Positions 1 through 8,275 of a stretch of DNA of 64,000 nucleotides are shown in pieces. The notes beneath the pieces were generated by a model, which saw only the letters and a program-made list of their open reading frames with translations, made no database searches and was not told the DNA's origin. The stretch is taken from contig NZ_LKKK01000002.1 of assembly GCF_001446935.1 (NCBI RefSeq), forward strand, positions 964,250 to 1,028,249, written 5' to 3'. The translations under genes were made by a program, and so were the position numbers. The stretch is from Pseudomonas sp. TTU2014-080ASC (GTDB taxonomy: Bacteria > Pseudomonadota > Gammaproteobacteria > Pseudomonadales > Pseudomonadaceae). Numbering within the stretch: position 1 is the stretch's first letter; each line of letters begins with the position of its first letter.

Positions 1-138
1 TGCCGGGTTTTCTTCGATGCAGACGTGCTGGTTAATGCTCTGCAATGGAGAAACTTGTACCGCTGTGCAGCCACTGATCAATGTGAGTGCTAGCGCAGCA
101 GTGAGGTATTTGCCCTGAGCGTTGAATCTGAAATGCAT
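1..138 (-). CDS. Lipoprotein, 5' part only (runs off the window edge)
   Basis: An open frame begins with ATG at 138 and reads off the left edge, giving 46 residues. It has a basic start, a hydrophobic stretch and a lipobox (LISGC, Cys near residue 24), so a lipidated envelope protein is likely. A purine-rich AAGAAGAA lies upstream of the ATG. After the Cys the sequence reads TAVQVSPLQ and then HVCIEENP. This last part recalls small lipoproteins of the Sbal_3080 type, but that link is from memory and weak. The rest of the gene is outside the window. Confidence 0.6.
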   Translation of the reverse strand, partial: MHFRFNAQGKYLTAALALTLISGCTAVQVSPLQSINQHVCIEENPA

Positions 139-352
139 GACTTGTTCTTCTTATTGTGAGTGGCGTTCGATGCCTGATTACCGGGCAAGACTGGCACAGG
201 GGGTGGCCAATTGTCATTATTTCGACTCTTAGCTAATCGAGCCGACTTCGGCTTAACTCGGCACTTTTCGTGTAAAAAGCCCCTCTGAATTGAATCGTTG
301 AAGGCAGCGTATGGGGCTGCGCTTTATGCATGGCGTTGAATGGTTATGAACA

Positions 353-1264
353 ATGAAAACCCAGGCCACTGAGCAAATCTGCCGGTCTTTATTACAGAAG
401 GCGGTGCGGCGCGGTGTTGTTGATGTGGCGGAGAAGGCGGTTGTCTATCTGCTGCAACAGGGCGGTGCGGTGTGGCTGCGTAATCGTCTGGGCGTGATCG
501 CCTGTGAAGAAGTGCTGGCCTATGTCGGGCGGCTTGAGTTTACGACGCAGGAAGACGCACTGATCCGCCAGTACACCGAGATGGCCCGTGCGGCGAAGAA
601 CAAGAATGCGGCGGGGCTGGGCAGCCTAGCGGCGGAGTTGGAGAACGGTTATCGCAGCCTGCTGGTTAAGGGCGATCCAGCAAGCAAAGACCTGAGGATC
701 GTCGCTGAGGCTATCCGCCGCCCTGATGCTTTCTGGCAATGGATTCACAGCCAGCCAGTTGCAGGCAGCAATTTGAGCGTGATCGAAAAAGCCGAGGCTG
801 CGTTTCGTGGCTCCGGCTTGCCGGGGGATAAGGTGTTTTCGCTGGCCAGCGCTTATCTGGCAGTGCTCAACCAGATCCCCACGCTCTCAATGCCGGAGTA
901 CGTTGTAGAAGCGTTTCCCTACTGGATCGCCATCGACAAACACACCGACCCGGGTAAGCGGGCGCTGCAGCAGTGCGCCGAGGCACTGAATGTGGAGTAC
1001 AGAACGCTGGGGGCAATCCAGTACTACCTAGAGGGAGGGCTTTGCCGCAATCTGGAGCCTTCGCCCTGGTGGGAGCGGGATGTTCGTTGGCAGCTGGAGC
1101 GCTTGGGCGTACACGAAGGTAAGGCCGAAGCGATCTGGCAGAATGCGTCGGCCTACCTGCAAGAGCATCTGGCAGCGCAAGTCGAGGTGTTTAAGGACGA
1201 ACTGGAGCACGCGTTTGAGCTGTATCGCAGCACGTTAAGAACGCAGGATTCGTTGTTCAGATAA
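353..1264 (+). CDS. Conserved hypothetical helical protein
   Basis: This 303-residue protein has no signal peptide or membrane segment and should be cytoplasmic. It is mainly helical and charged. Residues 15-55 (QKAVRRGVVDVAEKAV, then WLRNRLGVIACEE) faintly recall the C-terminal helical region of clamp-loader-like AAA proteins such as RarA. No Walker motifs are present, so it is not an ATPase. The ribosome binding site is poor. It converges on the cytochrome c gene, with a long hairpin between the two. I cannot assign a function. Confidence 0.7.
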   Translation: MKTQATEQICRSLLQKAVRRGVVDVAEKAVVYLLQQGGAVWLRNRLGVIACEEVLAYVGRLEFTTQEDALIRQYTEMARAAKNKNAAGLGSLAAELENGYRSLLVKGDPASKDLRIVAEAIRRPDAFWQWIHSQPVAGSNLSVIEKAEAAFRGSGLPGDKVFSLASAYLAVLNQIPTLSMPEYVVEAFPYWIAIDKHTDPGKRALQQCAEALNVEYRTLGAIQYYLEGGLCRNLEPSPWWERDVRWQLERLGVHEGKAEAIWQNASAYLQEHLAAQVEVFKDELEHAFELYRSTLRTQDSLFR

Positions 1265-1286
1265 CAGTTCTGGAAGGGACAGGAAG

Positions 1287-1312
1287 GTGTGGATAACTCA
1301 GGTTATCCACAC
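1287..1312. repeat. Perfect inverted repeat made of two DnaA-box-like 9-mers
   Basis: Arms 1287-1296 (GTGTGGATAA) and 1303-1312 (TTATCCACAC) pair perfectly over 10 bp around a 6-base loop. Each arm contains the consensus DnaA box TTATCCACA, in convergent orientation. It lies between convergent genes and has no T-run, so it is either an unusual terminator or a DnaA-binding palindrome. Confidence 0.6.
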
Positions 1313-1319
1313 GCCCTGA

Positions 1320-1649
1320 TCAAAGCTGACGCAAACCGCGCACGTATTGCACGAGCGATTGTTGCTCGTCTGCACTGAACTTTTCAGCGTAGGCCGGCAT
1401 GGCGCCGGGGCCTTGTTGGATGGCGGCGATGATTTCGTCGTCGCTGGTGCGGTCCTGCCACTTGGTTTTGCTCAGGTTTTGGGCAAACGAGAGCCAGCCG
1501 CGCAGTGTGTTGGCGCGGCCGTTGTCGCCGTGGCATTTGGCGCAGTGCTGCTGGTAGAGCTGCTTGCCGTCTGTTTCAGCAACGGCAGGCAGGCTCGCCA
1601 AAAGCAGTAGCCCGGCTGTGAGACCGGGCCAAACAGCCTTACTTAACAA
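1320..1649 (-). CDS. Small c-type cytochrome, periplasmic
   Basis: This 109-residue protein has an N-terminal signal peptide ending near AVA-ET. One haem-binding CAKCH motif lies near residue 36, and a Met in GAMPAY is the probable sixth ligand. It belongs to the class I cytochrome c family (cytochrome c5/cbb3 type). The best start is a TTG that overlaps the end of the upstream gene by 11 bases, which suggests translational coupling. It would move electrons in the periplasm; the partner is unknown. It is the last gene of the long minus-strand run, and membership in the pigment operon is not certain. Confidence 0.85.
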   Translation of the reverse strand: MLSKAVWPGLTAGLLLLASLPAVAETDGKQLYQQHCAKCHGDNGRANTLRGWLSFAQNLSKTKWQDRTSDDEIIAAIQQGPGAMPAYAEKFSADEQQSLVQYVRGLRQL

Positions 1650-2079
1650 TTGCGAGGTCGCCTTTGAGGGCTACGCCCGCCATGACGGCACCGGCGTGGC
1701 ATTCGTATTTCTGGCTGTCTTTGTACTCGACGTTTTTGTAGTTGCTGGTCAGGTTAACCACGGCGTTGGCGCCAGCGGATTTGGCCGCGCTTTGCAGGCG
1801 TACCAGTGCAGATTGCAGGGCCCAGCTGCAAGCGGCTTCATCGCTCTTGTTGAAGGCGTTGGTCTTCTGGCTGGTGGTCACGCCTGGGCGTACGATTTGT
1901 ACTTCGCCCCCCGGTTTGCCAGCCAAGTAGAACTTAACGCTGCCATCCAGGCGGCCTGCGCTGGTGGCTTCCTGGACCACTTGGTCGAAGGGCAGGAAGT
2001 GAGCCGTGTCGCGGGCTTGGCTGATGGCCGGGGCGAGACTCAGAACGATTGCTGCTGCAATCAACGATTTTATTTTCAT
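1639..2079 (-). CDS. Small secreted protein of the APE-associated 'excinuclease-like' family
   Basis: The 146-residue product starts with a clear signal peptide (MKIKSLIAAAIVLSLAPAIS, cleavage near SQA-RD). The mature part has two cysteines (AACSW and YECHAG) that could form a disulfide. The end (CHAGAVMAGVAL) resembles small proteins often mis-annotated as excinuclease ATPase subunits; there is no UvrA domain here. A strong AAGGAG site precedes the ATG by 8 bases. It follows the last ketosynthase gene by 85 bases, so it may be cotranscribed. Function unknown. Confidence 0.7.
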   Translation of the reverse strand: MKIKSLIAAAIVLSLAPAISQARDTAHFLPFDQVVQEATSAGRLDGSVKFYLAGKPGGEVQIVRPGVTTSQKTNAFNKSDEAACSWALQSALVRLQSAAKSAGANAVVNLTSNYKNVEYKDSQKYECHAGAVMAGVALKGDLAIVK

Positions 2080-2164
2080 AGCTTCTACTCCTTGTTGAAA
2101 CGACTGATTGATCTGTTCTGGCTGGCACGGTTGTGCGTTTAGTGTAATTCAGTCTGCCGGGCTG

Positions 2165-3400
2165 TCAGGCCCAGCGTTTAAAAATCAGCGACGTATTCAC
2201 GCCACCAAAGGCAAAGTTGTTATTCATCACGTATTGGTTGTTCATTTCGCGGAATTCACCGCGCAGGTAGTCCAGTTCTGCGCAGGCCGGGTCGACGTTG
2301 TCGAGGTTCAGCGTGGGCACGTACTGGTTGCTGTTGAGCATCTCGATGCTGAACCAGGACTCCAGCGCGCCGCAGGCTCCAAGGGTGTGGCCGAAATAGC
2401 TCTTCTGCGAGCTGATCGGCATGTGCGGGCCGAACAGTTCCTGGGTGGCTTGGGATTCAGCCACGTCGCCTTGATCGGTGGCGGTGCCGTGGCCATTCAC
2501 GTAACCGATCACCGAGGGCTCAAGCCCTGCATCTTGCAGCGCCAGCTCCATCGCGCCGCGCATGGTGGTTTTTTCCGGTTTGGTGGCGTGTTGGCCGTCT
2601 GAGTTGCAGCCGAAGCCGACGATCTCGGCGTAGATGGTGGCGCCACGGGCGAGGGCGTGGTCCAGCTCTTCCAGAACCAGCATGCCCGCGCCTTCGCCGA
2701 TCACCAGACCGTCGCGGTCTTTGTCGTAAGGGCGTGGCGACAGGTGCGGCGTTTCATTCTTCAGGCTGGTGGCGTACAGCGCATCGAAGACCATGGCCTC
2801 GGTCGGGCAGAGTTCTTCTGCGCCGCCTGCGAGCATCATTTTCAGGCGGCCGAACTTGATCGCTTCATAGGCGTAGCCGATGCCCTGACTGCCGCTGGTG
2901 CAGGCGCTGGAGGTGGGAATCAGGCGGCCTTTTAACCCAAAGAAGATGCTGATGTTAGCCGCTGTGGTGTGCGGCATCATGCGGATGTAAGAGTTGGCGT
3001 TGAGGCCGTCCGCCACCGAGTTGAGCAGCATGTTGCCGAAGGCTTTGACTTCTTCGGTGCTGCCGGTGGAGGAGCCGCACGCTACGCCCATGCGGCCATC
3101 CGCGATGATCGGGTTGCCCAGCAGGTTGGCGTGCTCCAGCGCGCGCTCGGCAGCGAACACGGCGAGTTTGGAGACGCGGCCCATGCTGCGCAGTTGCTTG
3201 CGCGTCCAGTGTTTGGGGGCTTCAAAGTCATCCACCGGGCCGCCCAGGCGAGTGTTCAGCTCGCTGTAGCGCTCCCACTCGTGCATGTAGCGGATGCCAC
3301 TTTTGCCTGCGGCAAAGTTGGCTTTGATGGTCGGCCAGTCGCTGCCCAGTGAGGTCACGCCTGCCATGCCGGTGACTACAACGCGTTTGAATCCACTCAT
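2165..3400 (-). CDS. apeR: APE ketosynthase, FabF-type (ApeR-like)
   Basis: This beta-ketoacyl-ACP synthase of about 411 residues has the full Cys-His-His triad: Cys167 (SSACTSG), His304 (GHGTATD) and His338 (YFGHTLGACGA). The ATG at 3400 overlaps the TGA of the ketoreductase gene and is preferred over an upstream in-frame TTG. In aryl polyene pathways ApeR is the second ketosynthase; ApeO with the short chain-length factor does the main elongation. The order ApeO-ApeP-ApeQ-ApeR matches known APE clusters. It is the last biosynthetic gene of the operon. Confidence 0.92.
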   Translation of the reverse strand: MSGFKRVVVTGMAGVTSLGSDWPTIKANFAAGKSGIRYMHEWERYSELNTRLGGPVDDFEAPKHWTRKQLRSMGRVSKLAVFAAERALEHANLLGNPIIADGRMGVACGSSTGSTEEVKAFGNMLLNSVADGLNANSYIRMMPHTTAANISIFFGLKGRLIPTSSACTSGSQGIGYAYEAIKFGRLKMMLAGGAEELCPTEAMVFDALYATSLKNETPHLSPRPYDKDRDGLVIGEGAGMLVLEELDHALARGATIYAEIVGFGCNSDGQHATKPEKTTMRGAMELALQDAGLEPSVIGYVNGHGTATDQGDVAESQATQELFGPHMPISSQKSYFGHTLGACGALESWFSIEMLNSNQYVPTLNLDNVDPACAELDYLRGEFREMNNQYVMNNNFAFGGVNTSLIFKRWA

Positions 3401-4128
3401 CAGCACAACCCACCGTTTACCGCGAGGACCTGGCGGGTGATGTAAGCCGCCTCCTCAGACATCAGAAAATTAACTGCACCGGCCACTTCTTCCGGTGTGC
3501 CCATGCGGGCTGCCGGAACCATTTTGAGGATTTCTTCAATCGGCACGTCGTCATCAACGATGTCCGTATCAATCAGCCCCGGCGCGACGCAGTTGACGGT
3601 GATTTTGCGCTTGCCCAGTTCGATGGCCAGCGCTTTGGCTGCGCCGATCACACCGGCTTTGCTGGCGCTGTAGTTAACCTGACCGCGGTTACCGATCAAA
3701 CCCGACACCGAGGTGATGCAGACAATACGCCCGGCCTTGCGGCGGCGGATCATTGGCATGGTCAGCGGATGCAGGACGTTATAGAAGCCGTCGAGGTTGG
3801 TGCGCAGTACGCTGTCCCAGTCGTCTTCGCTGAGTGCGGGAAATGCGCCGTCGCGGGTCAGCCCGGCGTTGCAGACCACGCCGTAATAAGCGCCATGTTG
3901 TTCGATATCGGCTTCCAGCGCGGCGCGGCAGGCAGCTCGGTCGGAGACGTCGAACTGAAGGATGCGCGCCTGTTGGCCCAGCGCTTCGATCTGGGTTTGC
4001 ACGGCTTGCGCTTCTTCAATGCGCGAGCGGCAATGGAGGACGATGTCGTAGCCGCTTTTGGCCAGACGCAAGGCTATCGCACGGCCGATACCCCGGCTGG
4101 AGCCTGTGACCAGAATGCTTTCACTCAT
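3400..4128 (-). CDS. apeQ: APE 3-ketoacyl-ACP reductase (ApeQ, FabG-like)
   Basis: This 242-residue short-chain dehydrogenase has the NADP motif TGSSRGIG (residues 9-16), NAG near 88, and the catalytic Ser140, Tyr153 and Lys157 (YSASK). It would reduce the beta-keto group after each malonyl extension of the polyene chain, before dehydration. Its ATG overlaps the stop of the dehydratase gene (ATGA), and its own stop overlaps the ketosynthase start, so the three genes are translationally coupled. Confidence 0.92.
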   Translation of the reverse strand: MSESILVTGSSRGIGRAIALRLAKSGYDIVLHCRSRIEEAQAVQTQIEALGQQARILQFDVSDRAACRAALEADIEQHGAYYGVVCNAGLTRDGAFPALSEDDWDSVLRTNLDGFYNVLHPLTMPMIRRRKAGRIVCITSVSGLIGNRGQVNYSASKAGVIGAAKALAIELGKRKITVNCVAPGLIDTDIVDDDVPIEEILKMVPAARMGTPEEVAGAVNFLMSEEAAYITRQVLAVNGGLC

Positions 4129-4589
4129 CGTTGTGTGTCCTGAATTTCTTCTTGTAGATAGCTGGCCACCTGCGGCGGGCGGAATACGTTAAGCCGGGCG
4201 ATGGCCTCAATGCCAGTACCTGTAAGTTGGCACTCAAAAACGCCCATGCCGTTGTCATCCTGCAGGGAGCGGGTGGCGTGGATGTGCAGCTCAGCGCCAA
4301 GCGGGAAGCGCTCGACGTTGCATTGGTAATTGCGGGTGCCGAGCAGAAAGCCCAGCTCTACCGGTTCGCCCCTGGCGCGGGCGTGACAGCCTGCGTAGGC
4401 GGCCACACTTTGCGCCATGATTTCGATGCCGACCCAAGCGGGCAGGCTGCCGTCGTCCTGACTGAACAGACCGCCGTCGCGCACTGTGAGGCTGGTTTCG
4501 ATGTCGTCATCGCCATAGCGGTGCACCTGATCGAGCAGGATCATGTCGCCTGCGTGGGGCACCAGTTCGGCTACCGGCCACATACTCAT
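4125..4589 (-). CDS. apeP: APE 3-hydroxyacyl-ACP dehydratase subunit (ApeP, hotdog fold)
   Basis: This 154-residue protein has the ApeP signature near its N-terminus (LVPHAGDMILLD), where the His is the likely catalytic residue. A central hotdog helix follows (WVGIEIMAQSVAAYAG). In studied APE systems ApeP pairs with ApeI to form the dehydratase that makes the trans double bonds. Here the ApeI-like domain is fused to the ligase encoded at 15952-17637. The gene overlaps both neighbours by 4 bases. Confidence 0.9.
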   Translation of the reverse strand: MSMWPVAELVPHAGDMILLDQVHRYGDDDIETSLTVRDGGLFSQDDGSLPAWVGIEIMAQSVAAYAGCHARARGEPVELGFLLGTRNYQCNVERFPLGAELHIHATRSLQDDNGMGVFECQLTGTGIEAIARLNVFRPPQVASYLQEEIQDTQR

Positions 4590-5788
4590 GGGCGGTCTCC
4601 GATGATCAGGCTGATGTTGTTGCCGCCAAAGGCGAAAGAATTACTCATCAGTGCGCGTCCGTTGCGTGATGTCAGTTGCGTGCCGGGCTTCACCAGATTC
4701 AGGGCGGGCAGGGCCGGATCGGCCTCAGCGTCCCAGCGCTGGGGCGGCAGCAGGTTGTCAGGGTTGTAGCTACTCAGGCTCAGCCAGCAGAAGGCTGCTT
4801 CCAGTGCACCGGCAGCACCCAAGGTGTGGCCGGTTAGCGGTTTGCTGCTGGAGCAGGGCACGCCGTTGGGGAAGATGGCCTGTACGGCGAGGCTTTCCAT
4901 GGCGTCGTTGTGCTGGGTCGCGGTGCCGTGCAGGTTGAGGTAGTCGATCTGGCTGGCGTCGAGACCAGCGGCTTTCAGGGCTTTGTTCATCGCCGCTTGT
5001 GCGCCGATCCCTTCAGGCTGTGGCGCGGAAATATGGTGGGCGTCGGAGCTGGCACCACCGCCGAGCAGGGCAATGGGGGCGTGGCTTGTGTCCAGCGGTT
5101 CGCGGGTCAGTAGGAACAGCGCCGCGCCTTCGCCGATGTTGATGCCTTTGCGGTTGCGCGAGAACGGGTTGCACAGTTCCGGGCTGACTGCTTCCAGCGC
5201 GGAGAAGCCATTGAGGGTGAGCTTGCACAGGCTGTCCACACCGCCGCAAATCACTGCATCGCATACACCAAGATTGAGCAGGCGCTGAGCGCTGAGCAGG
5301 GCACGGGCACCGGAGGTGCAGGCGGTGGAAATGCTGTAGCTGGGGCCGCAGATGCCAAGCCAGTCACTGAGGAAGCTGGCCGGTTCCGCCAGCTCCTGCT
5401 GGGAATAGTGATAGCTGGCTGGCAGCTCGCCGTTGTGCAGAAAGTGGGCGATGCCTTGGCTGGCTTCTTCGATGCCAGTGGTGCTGGTGCCGAGCACCAC
5501 GCCAATACGTTCAGCGCCGAATTGGGCCACAGCCGCGCGCAGGCTGTCTTCAATTTCCAAGGCGGCGGCCAGCAGCAACTGGTTGTTGCGGCATTGCGGG
5601 TGGCCGGCCAGCTCAGGCAGTGCCGGCAGCTCGCCAGGCACGCGGCCTACCGTCAGCGTCTGCTCGGGAACCCAGCCGCTTTCGGCGCGCATGCCGCTGC
5701 TGTCGCCAGCAAAGAGGGCGCGGGCCACGGCAGTTTTGCCTTGGCCGAGTGCGCAATTAAGCCCCAGGGCGTTCAAGTAAGTGGCCAT
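4586..5788 (-). CDS. apeO: APE elongating ketosynthase (ApeO-like)
   Basis: This 400-residue KAS I/II-type enzyme has Cys157 (STACTSG), His288 (NLHGTAT) and His321 (LTGHTLGAAGA), all three expected for an active condensing enzyme. ApeO normally works as a heterodimer with the short chain-length factor ApeC, here the first gene of the operon (19474-20190). It would add malonyl units to the aryl starter on the ACP. The start meets the stop of the DUF3261 lipoprotein gene. Confidence 0.9.
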   Translation of the reverse strand: MATYLNALGLNCALGQGKTAVARALFAGDSSGMRAESGWVPEQTLTVGRVPGELPALPELAGHPQCRNNQLLLAAALEIEDSLRAAVAQFGAERIGVVLGTSTTGIEEASQGIAHFLHNGELPASYHYSQQELAEPASFLSDWLGICGPSYSISTACTSGARALLSAQRLLNLGVCDAVICGGVDSLCKLTLNGFSALEAVSPELCNPFSRNRKGINIGEGAALFLLTREPLDTSHAPIALLGGGASSDAHHISAPQPEGIGAQAAMNKALKAAGLDASQIDYLNLHGTATQHNDAMESLAVQAIFPNGVPCSSSKPLTGHTLGAAGALEAAFCWLSLSSYNPDNLLPPQRWDAEADPALPALNLVKPGTQLTSRNGRALMSNSFAFGGNNISLIIGDRP

Positions 5789-6288
5789 TAAGGTGCCTTG
5801 TCGTCAGGGAGCGCGCTGATCTGGTAACGCAGATCAGCCGGTTGATACAGGGTGAAATCCAGCGGCGTGCGGTAGTCGATGCGCCACTGTGGATCGAGCT
5901 CGCGGCTGCCATTTGCCTGCACTTGCCAGTTGCCAGCCGGGTAGGCGCTACTCAGCTGATCGGCTGGAGTCAGGGCAAACAGCAGAGCGCTGAACAGCTC
6001 GCGTGCTTCTTTGTTGGGCGGCAACAGGCCGTCGTTGTGCCACGCACCGTCACGCAGTTGTTGGCGCGCCAACGGCACGCCAATTGGGTCGAATAACGAA
6101 GCGCGTAGCGTGCCGCTTTCGTCTTGCAGCACCAGTAGCCAGTCTTGCTGGTCGCCTGTTGTCTGGCGCTGAATCTGCAAGGTCAGCGGCAGCGTCGCCA
6201 CCAGCGCGGTCTGCCGTTCGGGCAGGGCGGTGTGGCTGGCGCAGGCGCTCAGCAGCAGGCTCAGGCTCAACAACAAGGCGCGCAGCAT
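5788..6288 (-). CDS. DUF3261 outer-membrane lipoprotein of the APE locus
   Basis: This 166-residue protein has a signal peptide with a lipobox (LLSAC, Cys near residue 16), so it should be lipidated. The mature domain has alternating beta strands and fits DUF3261, a family found in APE gene clusters and thought to help place the lipid-linked pigment in the outer membrane. Overlap with the neighbours at both ends shows tight operon coupling. Its biochemical role is not established. Confidence 0.82.
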   Translation of the reverse strand: MLRALLLSLSLLLSACASHTALPERQTALVATLPLTLQIQRQTTGDQQDWLLVLQDESGTLRASLFDPIGVPLARQQLRDGAWHNDGLLPPNKEARELFSALLFALTPADQLSSAYPAGNWQVQANGSRELDPQWRIDYRTPLDFTLYQPADLRYQISALPDDKAP

Positions 6289-7013
6289 CAGACGGTTGCC
6301 TCCAGCGGTTTGGTCGCAACCACATTAACCAGCGTTTCGTTGCGCTGGCCGAAGGGCTTGGGCTTTTGCAGGCCCCAGCGCTCCAGCAAGCCGAAGTCAG
6401 TCGAGCGGCTCCACCACAGATAAGGGTAGGAGATGTTTTGCTCGGTGAATTCGAAGCCTTGGCCACGCAGCATGCCCAGGTACTCGTCAGCACTCTTTTG
6501 CACGTGCATCGGGTGACGGAACAGCCAGCGGATTACCCAGGTGTCGATGTAGTACTTAGTGGACTCAGCAAACAACAGGCGGCCGCCCGGTTTCAGTACG
6601 CGCCAGAACTCGGCCAGGGCCTTTTCCTGTTCCACCAGATGATGGAATACCTGATGGCAGAACAGCAGGTCGACGCTGGCATCCGGCAGGTCGATTTTGC
6701 CGCAGTCGCTGAGCACCAGATCCACGTCCAGACCCAAACGTTGCGCTTCTGCACGGGAGCAGTCGAGGCTGTGCGGGTCGGCGTCCAGACCGATGATCTT
6801 CGACGGCTTGAAGGCGTTGGCCAGCAGACCGAATGAGCGGCCCTGACCGCAACCAGCGTCGAGGATGACGGGCGCCTCAGGCAGTGGCGCGTTGAAGCGG
6901 GTCAGCAGGTCGTTGATTGCCACGCGCAGCACATGGTGGTGCCACACATGGCTGCGCAGGAACCAGAAGCCAAAGCGGGTTTCTTCAACGTAGGTTGCGG
7001 CCGGGTTGTTCAT
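6288..7013 (-). CDS. SAM-dependent methyltransferase of the APE operon
   Basis: This 241-residue class I methyltransferase has motif I LDAGCGQGRS (about residues 51-60), an acidic residue at the end of beta-2 (GLDADP) and post-I LPDASVDLLF. APE head groups are commonly methylated, and an O- or C-methyltransferase is a standard part of these clusters. The likely target is the aryl ring or its 4-hydroxyl, but the sequence alone cannot show which. The start lies 17 bases after the halogenase-like gene. Confidence 0.85.
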   Translation of the reverse strand: MNNPAATYVEETRFGFWFLRSHVWHHHVLRVAINDLLTRFNAPLPEAPVILDAGCGQGRSFGLLANAFKPSKIIGLDADPHSLDCSRAEAQRLGLDVDLVLSDCGKIDLPDASVDLLFCHQVFHHLVEQEKALAEFWRVLKPGGRLLFAESTKYYIDTWVIRWLFRHPMHVQKSADEYLGMLRGQGFEFTEQNISYPYLWWSRSTDFGLLERWGLQKPKPFGQRNETLVNVVATKPLEATV

Positions 7014-7030
7014 AACAGTCCTTAGTTGTG

Positions 7031-8275
7031 TCAGTTGCTGGCGCAGACTTCAGCGAGTACCCGCAAACGGCGGCGCGGCTCGGCGACATACGGGTTCTTC
7101 TCATCCCAGGCGTAACCGGCAAGGATCGAGCTGATCATGCGGCGGATTTCCGGTTGGGCTTTTTCGTAATAAATCACGTCCTGGAAGCTGCCGTCATACC
7201 AGCCTTCAACATAGACGCGGAAGGTGTCCACGCCGCGCTTGAGGGGAATGGCGAACTCGGTTTCCCAGTCCACTGTCTCGCCCTTGAGCTGCCGGTCGAG
7301 CAGGTTCGCGGCCATGCTGGAAGAGCGCATGGCGATGGTCACACCAGAGCTGAACACCGGATCAAGGAATTCGGCCGCGTTGCCGAGCAGGGCAAAGCCC
7401 GGACCGTGCAGGGATTTGACGTTAGCCGAGTAACCGCCAATGGTGCGCGCCGGAGTGTCCCACACCGCGTTTTTCAGGACCTTGTTGAGGCTTGGGGTTT
7501 CTTCAATGAACTGCTTGAGGCAGGCATCCAGATCGTCCGGGCGGCCTTCGTAGCGTTCAGCCGCCGCGACCACGCCAACCGAGCAGCGGCCATTGCTGAA
7601 CGGGATGGTCCAGAACCACACATCACGCAGGGTTGGATGGGTGGTGATAAGGATTTTTTCGCGGTCGAAACCGGTGCCTTCGCTGCGGTCTTCAACGTGG
7701 GTGAACACGGCTTTACGCACCGGGAAGCTGGACGGCGTGTCGAGATCGAGCAGGCGTGGCAGCACACGGCCGTAACCGCTGCCGTCCAATACGAAGTCGC
7801 ATTCGACTTGGTATTCGTAGCCGTCCTGCAAGCGGCGCACACTCAAGCGCGGTTGCGGGCGGTCGAAATCCACCGCGTAGATTTCCTCTTCATAGCGGAT
7901 ATCCACACCCTGCAACTCAGCCTGATCAGCCAGCAGTTTGTCGAAGTCGGCGCGCAGCACCTGATAGGTCGAGCCCATGCCCGGCGTAAAGGTGTCGCGG
8001 AAATCGAATTCGCTGTAGCGCTCGCCCCAGCCGAACGCTGCGCCGTGCTTGGTCTGGAAGCCCGCTGCGCGTACAGCTTCGAGCATCCCGGCTTCTTCAA
8101 CGAAGTCCAGACAGTGCGACAGCAAGCTTTCGCCGATGGAGAAGCGCGGGAAACGCTGGCGCTCCAGAATCAGGACGTCATGGCCTTTGCGTTTAAGGAT
8201 GGCGGCGGCGATTGAACCGGAAGGGCCCGCACCAATGACTACGACTTTATGCCGTTCAACTTCAGGTGAGTTCAT
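7031..8275 (-). CDS. FAD-dependent oxidoreductase, halogenase-like, in the APE operon
   Basis: The 414-residue protein has the FAD motif GAGPSG (residues 15-20) and GESLL near 48. Lys76 lies in TKHGAAFGWG, where phenol/pyrrole halogenases have their catalytic lysine. It has the halogenase tryptophan motif WFWTIP (220-225), matching WxWxIP, and FLDPVFSSG (303-311), matching FxxPxxSxG. Together these fit flavin-dependent halogenases of the variant B type. Related monooxygenases and reductases share parts of this pattern, so activity is not proven. It overlaps the antiporter gene by 14 bases and is plainly part of the operon. A halogenase here would mean a halogenated head group, as in xanthomonadins (bromo) or flexirubins (chloro). 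Confidence 0.75.
   Translation of the reverse strand: MNSPEVERHKVVVIGAGPSGSIAAAILKRKGHDVLILERQRFPRFSIGESLLSHCLDFVEEAGMLEAVRAAGFQTKHGAAFGWGERYSEFDFRDTFTPGMGSTYQVLRADFDKLLADQAELQGVDIRYEEEIYAVDFDRPQPRLSVRRLQDGYEYQVECDFVLDGSGYGRVLPRLLDLDTPSSFPVRKAVFTHVEDRSEGTGFDREKILITTHPTLRDVWFWTIPFSNGRCSVGVVAAAERYEGRPDDLDACLKQFIEETPSLNKVLKNAVWDTPARTIGGYSANVKSLHGPGFALLGNAAEFLDPVFSSGVTIAMRSSSMAANLLDRQLKGETVDWETEFAIPLKRGVDTFRVYVEGWYDGSFQDVIYYEKAQPEIRRMISSILAGYAWDEKNPYVAEPRRRLRVLAEVCASN

Noticed and set aside
32..217. 61-codon minus-strand frame at the left edge
   Set aside because: It has no ribosome site and overlaps the lipoprotein frame (1-138), which has a convincing signal peptide and lipobox.
1639..2079. 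Naming the small periplasmic protein an excinuclease ATPase subunit
   Set aside because: It has a signal peptide, 146 residues and no ATP-binding motif; the label is a propagated misnomer.
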